Assembly (NCBI GenBank): GCA_012031965.1
Contig: JAAUSC010000010.1
Coordinates: 1 to 60,460 of the forward strand
DNA from: Scytonema sp. RU_4_4
GTDB lineage: Bacteria; Cyanobacteriota; Cyanobacteriia; Cyanobacteriales; Nostocaceae
Length of the DNA stretch: 60,460 nucleotides
Direction: 5' to 3'
This document shows, in pieces, positions 10,049 through 18,941 of the stretch (its first letter is position 1; the number at the start of each line of letters is the position of its first letter). The notes under the pieces are model-generated. The model worked only from the letters and a program-made list of their open reading frames with translations. It was not told where the DNA came from and did not search any database. Made by a program: the position numbers and the translations under genes.

Positions 10049-10357
10049 TGAAACGATTGCTAGAATGTCTTTTTCAGAGAGCAGTACGTATTCATCAGTT
10101 CCAAGCTTGATGTCGGTACCAGCGTATTTGGAGTAAAGAACTTTATCTCCTACCTTCACGTCCAACGCCTGACGAGCACCGTCATCCTTGAGCTTGCCTT
10201 CACCAACAGCAACAACTTCGCCGACTTGGGGCTTTTCTTTTGCGGTGTCGGGCAAATACAGACCACCTGCGGTCTTTTCTTCAGAGGCGCTCACTTTGAC
10301 GAATACGCGATCGCCTAGAGGTTTAACTGTAGAAACGCTTAAAGATACAGCTGCCAT
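10046..10357 (-). CDS. groS: co-chaperonin GroES
   Basis: A 103-residue 10-kDa chaperonin of typical length. The sequence contains [27 protein letters not shown], whose second half is the mobile loop that contacts GroEL, followed by [10 protein letters not shown] and [15 protein letters not shown]. First gene of the groESL operon, with a perfect CIRCE element 17 bases upstream of its start. It caps the GroEL ring during folding. Confidence 0.97.
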   Translation of the reverse strand: MAAVSLSVSTVKPLGDRVFVKVSASEEKTAGGLYLPDTAKEKPQVGEVVAVGEGKLKDDGARQALDVKVGDKVLYSKYAGTDIKLGTDEYVLLSEKDILAIVS

Positions 10358-10374
10358 ACCAAATTTTCACCTTA

Positions 10375-10401
10375 TTAGCACTCTCAACTCCTGAGTGCTA
10401 A
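10375..10401 (-). promoter_or_regulatory. CIRCE operator (HrcA site) of groESL
   Basis: TTAGCACTC, nine bases, GAGTGCTAA: a perfect match to the CIRCE consensus on both arms. HrcA binds CIRCE to repress heat-shock operons, so groESL here should be HrcA-repressed and heat-induced. Confidence 0.95.
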
Positions 10402-10603
10402 TTTACCTAAAGGCAGAGTGCAATGGCAACATTATCTGTTGTACGGGTTCCCGAACTTTACTTGCATAAACTCACGCAAGTACATATACCTATTTTTCTC
10501 AACTTTCAGGTTTTACTCCGTAAATGACGAATATTGAGATATGGGCAACTTTTGTTTGCAAAGCTGGGAAATTGATATAGAACAGTAATCAGGGAGCCGC
10601 CAA

Positions 10604-11053
10604 TTGAGTAACACTACAGTGATCCAGTCCTGCCTTCAGCTACTAAAAACCACGAAACCACCAGCGAACAAAGCCCTAAGTATTTCTATAGAAGCTTTAG
10701 GACTGTCAAAAACTCAGAGGGACATTTCGATCTGTGCTGTCCAAACAGTTTCTAACAGCTTCTGTAAACAAGCTCGTTTACCATTTTGGCAAGATTTGAA
10801 AAAGCGACTCAAACAGCTAAATCTTCACCAAGGGCAAGATAGCAATTCTAGTTGCATATTTGGAAATAAAGTCAACGGCTTGCCAGTTTGTTGTTCTAGA
10901 CTGATAATAAAGGATTACCCGGATGGTGTGCGGTATCGCCCAACAACCCCGGAAGCCATTGAGCGGATTATACAAGAACACTTGATAGGCAACAAGGTGG
11001 TAGAAGAATATGCATTGTGTTTTCCCATCCTTTTTTTGCCAGAAAGTTCCTGA
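10604..11053 (+). CDS. divergent (2Fe-2S) thioredoxin-like ferredoxin family protein
   Basis: A 149-residue protein. The C-terminal part (YPDGVRYRPTTPEAIERIIQ, then EHLIGNKVVEEYAL) is the conserved end of cyanobacterial thioredoxin-fold (2Fe-2S) ferredoxin-domain proteins. Those use two Cys about 10 apart, then two more with four-residue spacing. Here Cys44 and Cys54 could be the first pair, but downstream only Cys84, Cys96 and Cys97 are seen, so the second pair is not normally spaced. Cluster binding may be lost or altered. Start codon TTG. Function unknown; it lies between groESL and the Rre1-like gene. Confidence 0.5.
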   Translation: MSNTTVIQSCLQLLKTTKPPANKALSISIEALGLSKTQRDISICAVQTVSNSFCKQARLPFWQDLKKRLKQLNLHQGQDSNSSCIFGNKVNGLPVCCSRLIIKDYPDGVRYRPTTPEAIERIIQEHLIGNKVVEEYALCFPILFLPESS

Positions 11054-11455
11054 TTGTTGTCGTGAACAACTTATAGAAGCTTAACATCCAAAAAGGATAT
11101 GGCACAGCAGTAAACAAATGAAAGCGTGGGTTAATTGTAATTTGGGAGCATCTTTGAGTCCAATACTTACTTGTTAACCTGAATAATTATTATTTAATCA
11201 GTGTTTTTTAACCCGCAGCTTTCAAAGCGATATATAATAACGCATTATCAATACTACTGCTCTACGTATCCTTACTGGACTTTTGCCGTTGGTAGAAAAT
11301 TTCTTGAAAGTGATACCGACTTTTAGGACTTCATAAAGCAAAGGCAAGTTAAGTAGGAAAAAGCACGACACCTCCTTAATCCACCAGAGAGGATATTGAT
11401 TCAAGACCTTGATGGATCAAGCGCGATAAGTGCCACTGCTATGAAAGAACCCAGC

Positions 11456-12088
11456 ATGAAAGATCACAAACGACTTCTACTTATTGATGATGACCCTAAC
11501 CTCATCTTGCTGGTGAAGGATTATTTGGAATTCCGGGGTTATGATGTCAGCACCGCCGAAAATGGTCGAGAAGCACTGGAAGTTTTAGAGCAGGAGATTC
11601 CAGACATGATCATTTGCGATGTGATGATGCCGGAAATGGACGGGTATACTTTTGTAGAACAAGTCCGGCAAAATGAACGTACTAGCTGGATTCCCGTCCT
11701 ATTCCTTTCAGCTAAGGGACAAAGCGCAGACCGAGTTAAAGGTCTGAATAAAGGTGCTGATGTCTATATGGTTAAGCCTTTTGAACCAGAAGAATTGGTA
11801 GCACAAGTAGAATCTTCTCTGAAGCAAACCATTCGCTGGAAAGAACACCAAGCAAAAGGAGGGGAAAACGGTTCCCGCATCCAAGTTCCCTTCGATGTGC
11901 AGTTAACCCCAACAGAACTTAAAGTTGTGCAATTTGTGGCTAGGGGCTTAGCTAACCGCGAAATTGCTGAAGAATTAAATGTCAGCCAACGCACGGTAGA
12001 AAGCCATGTGTCCAATATGTTGGGCAAAACCAATCTCCACAATCGCACGGAACTAGCGCGGTGGGCAATTGAAAATCAAATGGCGTAA
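11456..12088 (+). CDS. NarL-type response regulator, Rre1/Ycf29 family
   Basis: About 210 residues from the ATG directly before KDHKRLLLIDDDP; ATG 11441 or TTG 11396 would add 5 or 20 residues. The receiver domain has the acidic pair in LIDDDP, the phosphoacceptor Asp in IICDVMMPEMDGY, and the Ser and Lys of FLSAKG and MVKPFEPEEL. The C-terminal LuxR helix-turn-helix is LTPTELKVVQFVARGLANRE followed by QRTVESHVSNMLGKT. The sequence around LLVKDYLEFRGY is that of cyanobacterial Rre1 (slr1783), homologous to plastid Ycf29 and linked to stress and chaperone gene control. It lies about 1 kb from groESL, a plausible target by analogy. Confidence 0.85.
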   Translation: MKDHKRLLLIDDDPNLILLVKDYLEFRGYDVSTAENGREALEVLEQEIPDMIICDVMMPEMDGYTFVEQVRQNERTSWIPVLFLSAKGQSADRVKGLNKGADVYMVKPFEPEELVAQVESSLKQTIRWKEHQAKGGENGSRIQVPFDVQLTPTELKVVQFVARGLANREIAEELNVSQRTVESHVSNMLGKTNLHNRTELARWAIENQMA

Positions 12089-12094
12089 GTAAGC

Positions 12095-12600
12095 TTGCTG
12101 TAGACGCCAACGGACACTTTCCACGGGCGGGAAAAACCCCCCCAACGGGAGAGCCCAACGGAGATCTCAGCCACCTATGGCACGGCTGCGCCGCAATTCG
12201 GAGCTCCTCCCGAATGAGGTACAAAGACGCTGAGTCGCAACGCAAAGCGACACGCTAGCTGCCTAAGGAGCTTGATATGCCACTTACACCGACGACCTGG
12301 GAACCCATCCAACGCAGTAGCTCCTCTCCTGCAGCCCGCTTACTCACCAGTCGGAGCAGGAGGGTTTCCAACGCTCCTATGCTCCACTTGGGAAGCCACC
12401 CCGCCCTTGCGGGTTTTCCGACTTGAGGAGCCACTGCTGCAGTCCTTGTCTCCCTCCGCGCTCAGTGACGTCCGCACTGGCTCTTCCGTAGGGAGCTCGT
12501 GAGACCAGTGATGCCAAGAGTTGTTGGAGCGGAGGCTTTCTCCGCTCCAATCTATGCCCTACGGGCACGCCACGCGAACGGGGAGGGTCTCCCTCCACAG
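12095..12600. repeat. GC-rich dispersed repeats, noncoding
   Basis: A patchwork of GC-rich units such as GCAGGAGGGTTTCCAACGC, GGGAGCTCGTGAGACC and ATGCCCTACGGGCACGCC, unlike the AT-rich flanks. Similar units recur at 12895-13085, 14955-15000, 20455-20545, 42780-42845 and 44510-44785. Several overlapping short ORFs open on both strands only because of base composition. No transposase or terminal inverted repeats were found. Confidence 0.65.
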
Positions 12601-12894
12601 AGCTTGACTAAATAGTCAGAAACTTTATCAAATCTTTTCAAACTTCAGCAATTTCAGTAGGTTTTTGGGTTGCATTTTATCGTCTGTGGTTAGAAAGTGA
12701 AAATAATGCCGAAAACCAAGGCTAAACTTTACCGGTTTGTAAACCACAGTTTCGTCAAAACTAGCTAGCCTGTAAAAAGGTCAAACGGAAATCCACGTTT
12801 GTTAAATTAGCTAAAAATAATGGGTGACAAATGACTAAAAGCTTCAATTTGGTTATTAATCTTCAAAAATAGGGTGGGCTGCACCCGAATATAC

Positions 12895-13085
12895 GCTTGT
12901 GGACAAGAAGAGCCAGCGCCGTGCGGGGGTTCCCCCCGTTGAGGAGCCAGTGCGTTGCGGAGCCAGTACTGCAGGAGGGTTTCCCTCCGTAGGTATCTGG
13001 CGTTGGGGTTCCCCCCGTTGTAGCATCTGGCGTGCGACTGGCGTGGAGCCGACTCCCTTGGTTGAAGCAAGAAGCAGACCCTCTA
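12895..13085. repeat. GC-rich dispersed repeat block
   Basis: Contains GGAGCCAGTGCG, GGAGCCAGTACTGCAGGAG, GGTATCTGGCGTTGG and two GGGTTCCCCCCGTTG units. The first three recur nearly unchanged around 44700-44760 (GGAGCCAGTACTGC, GGTAACTGGCGTTGG) and partly at 42790-42820, which defines a dispersed family. Confidence 0.7.
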
Positions 13086-13187
13086 AAGGAAACTTTAGTT
13101 GAATGGCTAGCTTAAAGTAAGTTTAGTCAAGTTCTGTATAGCAGGTAACTAACTAACTCGCTCTCTTGTTGGGTGAGTCTAGTCTTG

Positions 13188-13235
13188 TAAGCGAAACAGC
13201 CTACAGCGCAACCGTGCTGTAGGCTGCTTCGCTTA
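13188..13235. other. long near-perfect hairpin
   Basis: TAAGCGAA pairs with TTCGCTTA, and CAGCCTACAGC pairs with GCTGTAGGCTG, around an 8-base loop. One A-C mismatch separates the two stems, giving 19 pairs in all. It lacks a T-run on either strand. It lies about 80 bases beyond the stop of the NIL-domain gene and may act in RNA stability or be a repeat unit. Confidence 0.6.
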
Positions 13236-13314
13236 GGATATACCCGCGAAGAAGTTGCCGAGTGCTGAGTAGTTACCTAACTCAGCATTCGTTACTCATT
13301 GCTTAAGACTTAAC

Positions 13315-13623
13315 TTACCAACCGTCTTCTTCAAGAACAAATCGGTGTAAAATTTCTAAATTCATTTCATTAAGGTAGGTTAAGGCACTAGCAATCTGGA
13401 AAACCGTTCCTCGTAGCTCTAAATCAAAGTTGCCTGATTGCGGCATATGACCATTCAGTTGAGCTGCTCCAATATTGACTGTAATGCCGCAATAGGAAAT
13501 GAGCTGTGAAATGACTGGCTGTTTGTGCAACTCCTTGGGAATACGAACTGTAATGCGAGTTGTAGTGCGTCGGTTGTCTCGAAAATCGATAGTAGATTTA
13601 CCCTGCTGATTTGGAATGGCCAT
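13315..13623 (-). CDS. NIL-domain protein
   Basis: About 102 residues from ATG 13623 (MAIPNQQGKST); a start 18 bases upstream is possible. ITVRIPKELHKQPVISQLIS, then CGITVNIGAAQL, then LELRGTVFQIASALTYL matches the NIL domain, a small ferredoxin-like fold also found at the C-terminus of methionine ABC ATPases. Stand-alone NIL proteins are common in cyanobacteria and their role is not established. It lies downstream of a LysR regulator gene on the same strand, about 280 bases away. That gene is now frameshifted. Confidence 0.75.
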   Translation of the reverse strand: MAIPNQQGKSTIDFRDNRRTTTRITVRIPKELHKQPVISQLISYCGITVNIGAAQLNGHMPQSGNFDLELRGTVFQIASALTYLNEMNLEILHRFVLEEDGW

Positions 13624-13899
13624 AATAGCTTTCCTTTGCAATTTTCTCGTGCGGGTTTTATGTTACAACGATTTTTTCTCCCGCAACAAAAATCTTGACA
13701 TGACTTTTTATCAAAGGGGTGTAGTGTCATTCCCTCCCCCAAATTCTTTACTAATCTTAATATTTTGTTTATCAGTAGAAATCTAGGATTTTCATCACAT
13801 TTGACATAAAGAAATTCAAAAACGCAGAACAACCCCGCTGCGTTAAGCAAAGCTTGGAAGAAAACTGCTTCCCACACCTGTCTTGTCAAAGTTTTCACA

Positions 13900-14768
13900 T
13901 TATCCAATTTTGAGGATATCCAGAAAAGCAAAGACGGCTCTCGGCAATAAAGCATCTGCAAGAATAGCAACTCCAATAATTCTCTCTAGCGGTACTGGCA
14001 AACTCCTCATCTCTATGCCTTCTGGTATGGGTTGGGCTGCTAATCGAGCCATTACAGCTGCCCCCAATCCTTGCTTGACCATGCTGAGAATTGTCGAATC
14101 TTCCCTCACCTCGTAGTTCACCTTGAGAGTTTGACCAAATTTTAAAAAATGAGCTTGGACTGTCTTGTTGTGCTGAGGACTGCGGATATTCACAATCATC
14201 GGATATCCTGCTAACTGTTGCCAACTAAGCGACTCATCAGGAGTTATTGACTTGGGAGGTAGCAACGCCACAAACTCATCTCGGAATAACTCCCGCGTGT
14301 CAAACTCTGTTGTTGTCGGTAACAACGTGAAGCCAACGTCCGCTTGATTTTCTCGCAAAGCCTGTTCTACTTCTGCATAGCGATCATATTCGGTTATCAC
14401 CACACTAATCTTTGAAAACTTCTTGCGAAAACGAGCAATCACCTCTGGTAGTACGTGAGTTGCAATGCTACGAACACAAGCAACCCGAACCTGTCCAGCC
14501 TGTAATCCTTTCTCCAGGTTGGCTTTTTCCTGGATCACCTCTAGCAAATATAAAATTTGACGCGCCTCCTGAATCACCTGCTCTCCAATTGGCGTCAAAG
14601 TTGCACCGTGGCGACCTCGAAACAGGAGAATAACTCCTAGTTCTTCTTCAAGGGTGCGATCGCATGACTGACAGTTGATTGAGATAACCCCAACTCTAGA
14701 GCAGCCAAGCTGAAGTTACCGTGGTCAGCAACAGCCACAAAAACCCGCAACTGAGAGATTTTTAACAT
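13900..14768 (-). pseudogene. LysR-family regulator, frameshifted
   Basis: From ATG 14768 the minus strand reads MLKISQLRVFVAVADHGNFS, then LAALELGLSQSTVSHAIA, a normal LysR helix-turn-helix. The frame then runs into a TAG. One base earlier or later the correct continuation TLEEELGVILLFRGRHGATL opens and runs to 13900, through the effector domain and its typical HVLPEVIARFRKKF. A single missing base at about 14655, beside a GCGATCGC site, explains this; with it restored the protein would have about 289 residues, normal for LysR. It is either a recent pseudogene or a sequencing error. Confidence 0.8.
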
Positions 14769-15101
14769 ACTATTGTTGACTTTATTCATTAAGAAAAGCC
14801 ACATTTTGATACATCCAAAAGCCTTTGTTCTGCGTCCATCGATTTTATCGATATAAGGTATCTAAAAAATACTTTGTTTTGCAAGTGCAAAATGATTAAA
14901 CTGTCTATTATTCCAGAATAGAGAATTTGGAAAAACTTACAGCAGAATAGAGGCGTCAGTCGTCAGGAGCGGAGCCACCAGACGCTCCGCCTCCGGTCAG
15001 AAGTAAAAAGGGCTTAGAGTCTGCCTTTTAGACCTCAGTACTGTACTTCATTTACTTGCAATGTGCTGTAATTCGTAATTCGTATCTCAATCATTGATGT
15101 T
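14769..15101. other. intergenic with ATCGAT dyad and short repeat
   Basis: Contains two ATCGAT palindromes three bases apart (14838-14852) upstream of the LysR gene, a possible regulator site. It also has a GC-rich unit at about 14955-15000 (GTCAGGAGCGGAGCCACCAG) related to the dispersed repeats. No gene seen. Confidence 0.4.
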
Positions 15102-15590
15102 ATGCACAACCAAAACTTATTAATTCGAGACGCCAAAGTCGGTGACATTTCTATTATTATGGAACTCATTAAGCTGAAAGCTGAGTTTGATGGCTGTCTT
15201 GACTTTGTAGAGGCTACACCGAAGAAACTAGAAGAGACGTTATTTTGTGAAAAACCACTTGCCTTTGTTTTATTGGCTGAGCTTGATAAGAATCCAATTG
15301 GATTTGCAACCTATCACCAGATTTACTCCACCTTTCTTGCTCAACCAGGAATCTGGCTAGATGATTTATATATCAAAGCTGAATATCGCAGACTTGGAAT
15401 TGGTGAAGCATTAACAAAAAGTTTATGTCAAATGACTCAGAAAATTGGAGGTGGAAGAATCGATTGGACAGTTGCTACTCATAATGCACCGGCAATTCAG
15501 TTTTATGAAAAAATAGGTGCAAAAATTATCCAAAAAGTCAGATTATGTCGTTTGAATAGAGAAGCGATTATGCACAACGCCTATATGTAG
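15102..15590 (+). CDS. GNAT-family N-acetyltransferase
   Basis: A 162-residue GNAT protein. The N-terminal IRDAKVGDISIIMELI is the usual first strand and helix. The acetyl-CoA-binding motif A is IWLDDLYIKAEYRRLGIGEA (residues 86-105), with the R-x-x-G-x-G/A core. ATHNAPAIQFYEKIGAKI is motif B. It resembles diamine/spermidine-type acetyltransferases by length and by the WLDDLYI motif, but the substrate is not assignable. It shares a terminator with the convergent asnS. Confidence 0.85.
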   Translation: MHNQNLLIRDAKVGDISIIMELIKLKAEFDGCLDFVEATPKKLEETLFCEKPLAFVLLAELDKNPIGFATYHQIYSTFLAQPGIWLDDLYIKAEYRRLGIGEALTKSLCQMTQKIGGGRIDWTVATHNAPAIQFYEKIGAKIIQKVRLCRLNREAIMHNAYM

Positions 15591-15668
15591 AAGTACCTTT
15601 TTACAGACAAAAATAATGGTACATTCTGGTGCAGAAATTAACAGAACTAATGATATTCAACTAAAAAG

Positions 15669-15697
15669 AAACCCGATTTCTAAGAGAATCGGGTTTT
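15669..15697. terminator. bidirectional terminator between acetyltransferase and asnS
   Basis: The stem AAACCCGATT/AATCGGGTTT is followed by T on the plus strand and by T-rich sequence on the minus strand. It lies between two convergent genes. Confidence 0.8.
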
Positions 15698-15706
15698 TAA
15701 ATACAT

Positions 15707-17098
15707 TTAAAACTCAGCACTTTCCGGAGTTCTTGGAAACGGAATCACATCTCTAATGTTTCCCATCCCCGTCATAAATTGCACAAGTCGTTCAAAACCC
15801 AACCCAAACCCAGCATGGGGAACAGTCCCAAAACGACGTAAATCGAGATACCACCACAAGTCTTCTGGTTTCATCCCTTGAGCGAGTATGCGACGTTCAA
15901 GAACATCTAAACGTTCTTCTCTTTGAGAACCGCCGATAATTTCACCAATCTTGGGTGCAAGAATATCCATCGCAGAAACAGTTTTCTCATCATCATCTAA
16001 GCGCATGTAAAAAGCTTTGATTTGCGCTGGATAATTGGTAACGATGACAGGCTTTTTGAAAAGTTGTTCGCAAAGATAGCGTTCGTGTTCGGATTGTAAA
16101 TCCAAGCCCCAGTTGACAGGATATTCAAATTGAACATCAGCTTTTTCTAGCAGTTTGACAGCTTCTGTGTAAGTTATGCGCTCAAATTCATTATTAATAA
16201 TGTTGTCCGCTGTTGCCAATACAGTATTATCAATACGTTGATTGAAAAATTCCATGTCTTCTGAGCAGGTTTCCATGACATATTTGAAAATATGTTTGAG
16301 AAACGCCTCAGCTAAATCCATATCTCCCTTCAAGTCACAGAAAGCCATCTCTGGCTCTACCATCCAAAATTCTGCCAAGTGGCGAGAGGTGTTAGAGTTT
16401 TCTGCACGGAAAGTAGGACCAAAAGTATAGACGTTCGTAAACGCCATCGCCATAACTTCGGCTTCAAGTTGACCGCTGACTGTTAAATATGTGGGTTTAC
16501 TAAAAAAATCCTTACTATAGTCTACAGCTTTGGTTTCTGTGCGGGGAACATCTTTGAGATCCAAACTGGTTACGCTGAAAAGTTCACCCGCACCTTCGCA
16601 GTCGTTAGCGGTGATGATGGGAGTGTGTATCCACAAAAAGCCGCGTTCTTGAAAGAATTGATGAATGGCGGTAGCACAGGCGTTTCTGACTCGGAAAACT
16701 GCACCAAAGGAATTGGTGCGCGATCGCAAATGTCCAATAGTTCGCAAAAACTCAAAGGAATGGCGTTTCTTTTGTAGGGGATATGTTTCGGGATCAGCTT
16801 CGCCAAAGACTTTTACCTTGTCTGCTTTCAATTCAATCCGCTGTCCTTTTCCAACAGAAGCCACCAGTACTCCAGCCACTTCCACAGAAGCACCAGTATT
16901 GAGCTTTTTTAAAATATCATCGTAATCTGGCAAATCCTGATTGAGTATCACTTGCAAACTAGCCAAGGATGAGCCATCATTAACTTCTATAAAAGAAAAT
17001 TCTTTTAACTCCCGTTTCGTGCGAACCCAGCCTTGAACTACTACAAACTCATCAGGTTGACCACTTCGCAATATTTCTGCAATCCGTAGATTTACCAT
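15707..17098 (-). CDS. asnS: asparaginyl-tRNA synthetase
   Basis: A 463-residue class II aminoacyl-tRNA synthetase, from the start [14 protein letters not shown]. The N-terminal OB-fold anticodon-binding domain contains [20 protein letters not shown]. Motif 2 is [20 protein letters not shown], and motif 3 is the C-terminal [15 protein letters not shown] followed by [12 protein letters not shown]. The set is typical of AsnRS rather than AspRS. It charges tRNA-Asn in the cytoplasm. The upstream coiled-coil gene ends just before the start, so the two are probably co-transcribed. Confidence 0.96.
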   Translation of the reverse strand: MVNLRIAEILRSGQPDEFVVVQGWVRTKRELKEFSFIEVNDGSSLASLQVILNQDLPDYDDILKKLNTGASVEVAGVLVASVGKGQRIELKADKVKVFGEADPETYPLQKKRHSFEFLRTIGHLRSRTNSFGAVFRVRNACATAIHQFFQERGFLWIHTPIITANDCEGAGELFSVTSLDLKDVPRTETKAVDYSKDFFSKPTYLTVSGQLEAEVMAMAFTNVYTFGPTFRAENSNTSRHLAEFWMVEPEMAFCDLKGDMDLAEAFLKHIFKYVMETCSEDMEFFNQRIDNTVLATADNIINNEFERITYTEAVKLLEKADVQFEYPVNWGLDLQSEHERYLCEQLFKKPVIVTNYPAQIKAFYMRLDDDEKTVSAMDILAPKIGEIIGGSQREERLDVLERRILAQGMKPEDLWWYLDLRRFGTVPHAGFGLGFERLVQFMTGMGNIRDVIPFPRTPESAEF

Positions 17099-17099
17099 A

Positions 17100-17465
17100 T
17101 CATCCAGCAACAGACTTCAATAACCAGCCTATAATAACGCCCAATCCACCAAAGCGGACGGCTTGCCAAAAAGGTTCTTTGAGGCTACCCCAAGAAAACA
17201 ACTGACTTTCTAAGTTGAGTTCCAGCACTTCCAATTGTTGTTGAATTTGCTTTAACTCGGCTTTCACATTTGGTAATTTACTGTGATGCAGTTGCTTGAG
17301 ACGTTGTTGTAATTCTCTTTGACAGGCTCTGTCTGCTTGTATTTGATTGTAGCGTTCCTTCAAAGTAGCAAGCGCATCCTCCACTTTCAAGAGTTCTTGT
17401 TCAAATTCTTGCTTTTGATTTTCCTCAAGAAATGGCGGCTGAGAAGGTTTTTTAAACGGCTTCAT
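17100..17465 (-). CDS. coiled-coil protein with C-terminal membrane anchor
   Basis: About 121 residues from ATG 17465 ([20 protein letters not shown]); the frame is open further upstream without coding character. A long heptad-rich coiled coil (about residues 18-90, e.g. [20 protein letters not shown]) is followed by one hydrophobic helix, [17 protein letters not shown], at the extreme C-terminus. This suggests a tail-anchored membrane protein. It ends two bases before the asnS start. I do not recognise a function. Confidence 0.65.
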   Translation of the reverse strand: MKPFKKPSQPPFLEENQKQEFEQELLKVEDALATLKERYNQIQADRACQRELQQRLKQLHHSKLPNVKAELKQIQQQLEVLELNLESQLFSWGSLKEPFWQAVRFGGLGVIIGWLLKSVAG

Positions 17466-17627
17466 GTACAAATGAGTAAACTTAAGATTAGACACAATCA
17501 TGCTAATGGTCTGATCAAATCCATTTGTATGACACCCTCGTTTTGGTAGCCATTGGCAAAGATAGCAAAACTTTTTTTGGTGATCATTCAATCATATTCT
17601 GACTCGAAACTCACAAACCCAGCACTT

Positions 17628-17924
17628 ATGTCTGATATCATGTCTCAATCAACCCAGCTGTCCAAAGCTAGTCCACTCAATCAATGTAGTACCTTAGAAC
17701 TAGCCCAAGCTTTGATGGAGAAGCTAAGCATTTCTCCTAACGATTGGCATCGTCTCAAGTCTAACCGCAATGTTCGCGCAAGTGAACAAGCAGCAGCAGC
17801 TCTTGTGTTTCTCTTAAAAGATGAACCACAAGAAGCTTTACTCAGACTCCAGCAAGCGACTGGTTGGTTGGATCGCTCTATTTCTGCTCCACCTTGTCCA
17901 ACTCACGGCGAGCGCAAAAAATAA
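17628..17924 (+). CDS. small conserved cyanobacterial protein (DUF6439-like)
   Basis: A 98-residue soluble protein from the ATG at 17628; another ATG follows four codons later. The pattern LELAQALMEKLSISPNDWHR, then RASEQAAAALVFLLKDEPQE, then GWLDRSISAPPCP is typical of a family restricted to cyanobacteria that I associate with DUF6439. Function unknown. Transcribed divergently from the coiled-coil/asnS pair. Confidence 0.65.
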   Translation: MSDIMSQSTQLSKASPLNQCSTLELAQALMEKLSISPNDWHRLKSNRNVRASEQAAAALVFLLKDEPQEALLRLQQATGWLDRSISAPPCPTHGERKK

Positions 17925-18085
17925 GGGATAAACAGACAAGCAGGAAATTTTTCCCATTGTTGTCCTCCCATCAACCTCTGACTTCAGAGGTCATAACAGA
18001 TACTCCTCACCCTACAGAAAGCCGAAGAGTGGGTCTATAACGGAAGGTAGGAAATATTTTCCGTAACCCCCTCCGCGTCCTCTTT

Positions 18086-18541
18086 TCACCGTCGTAGAGC
18101 TAATCGGTTTCGATTTTCTATCTGTTTACAAAGCCTTAACTCTGTGCCTTTACTGTTCCACTGAACTTGATCGAAAATTTGATGCAGAATACACATACCA
18201 CGACCGTTCTCTGACTCATCGGGTGGTAAATATTCTGTAGGATCGATATCAATATCACTAGCAGAGCATGGTGTAAAGCCACTACCTTGATCTGATATAA
18301 TCCACCAATACTGATTATCAATTAAAGAAAAACGAACGACAACCCTTTTACCAGGATCTAGATTGTTGCCATGCTTAGCTGCGTTTACTAGAGCTTCTTG
18401 AAGTCCTAGCCGCAGTTCTGCTTGTAATTTGCCCGGAATTTCTGCCAATAGCAAATCTAGTATCGGACAGAGGTACAAAGTTGAGGCAAAACTAATTGTG
18501 CCCCAATTACGCCCTGTAGGACGAAGCGAAATAGTAATCAC
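18086..18541 (-). CDS. RsbW-like anti-sigma factor / serine kinase (HATPase)
   Basis: A 151-residue GHKL-type ATPase. The N-box is LGLQEALVNAAKHGNN, the G1 box is IISDQGSGF and the G2 box is ENGRGMCILHQIFD. This combination, without a histidine dimerisation domain, defines the RsbW/SpoIIAB class, which bind sigma factors or phosphorylate anti-anti-sigma proteins. The partner is not adjacent, so the target is unknown. It appears monocistronic. Confidence 0.8.
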   Translation of the reverse strand: MITISLRPTGRNWGTISFASTLYLCPILDLLLAEIPGKLQAELRLGLQEALVNAAKHGNNLDPGKRVVVRFSLIDNQYWWIISDQGSGFTPCSASDIDIDPTEYLPPDESENGRGMCILHQIFDQVQWNSKGTELRLCKQIENRNRLALRR

Positions 18542-18941
18542 AATAGAAACCCCGTAGCTTTCAGAGTTAGCTAGACATCAGTTTGCTGTCACAGGCACCC
18601 TGATAGAATTTGAGGTGGTCGTGTTGCCTTCAAACTTTCGTCTTCACAACTAAATTTTGAAAATGCTAGGGAGCATTAACTCTCCTTTATGACATAGAGT
18701 CACTTACAGAAAAAATGGCTTTTATGCAACTATTTAAACAGTAAGCAACTGATATGTTTTTTTGGTGAAAAGGGTACTAACATACTCTTTTACCTGCCGA
18801 TTTGCACCTTAGACAACTCAGTTCATATTTTTTGGGAGAGTTTTTGCAACGTCAATCTCTTTACACAAAAGGAATCATATATTTATCTTAATTCTATTCT
18901 AGCACTTTTACTATGCATTGGACTACAAATTTTTCTTGAGG
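18542..18941. other. intergenic, nothing recognised
   Basis: A 400-base AT-rich spacer upstream of the RsbW-like gene and downstream of rlmD. No ORF, tRNA or strong hairpin seen. Confidence 0.45.

Noticed and set aside
12272-12502. Short ORFs in the GC-rich repeat blocks (also 12377-12598, 12807-13070, 20416-20626)
   Set aside because: They open on both strands and in several frames at once because of base composition. They have no ribosome sites and no protein-like pattern.
13455-13976. 173-codon minus-strand ORF overlapping the NIL and LysR genes
   Set aside because: It overlaps two recognised coding regions in another frame and is rich in Cys, Phe and Leu with no domain pattern.
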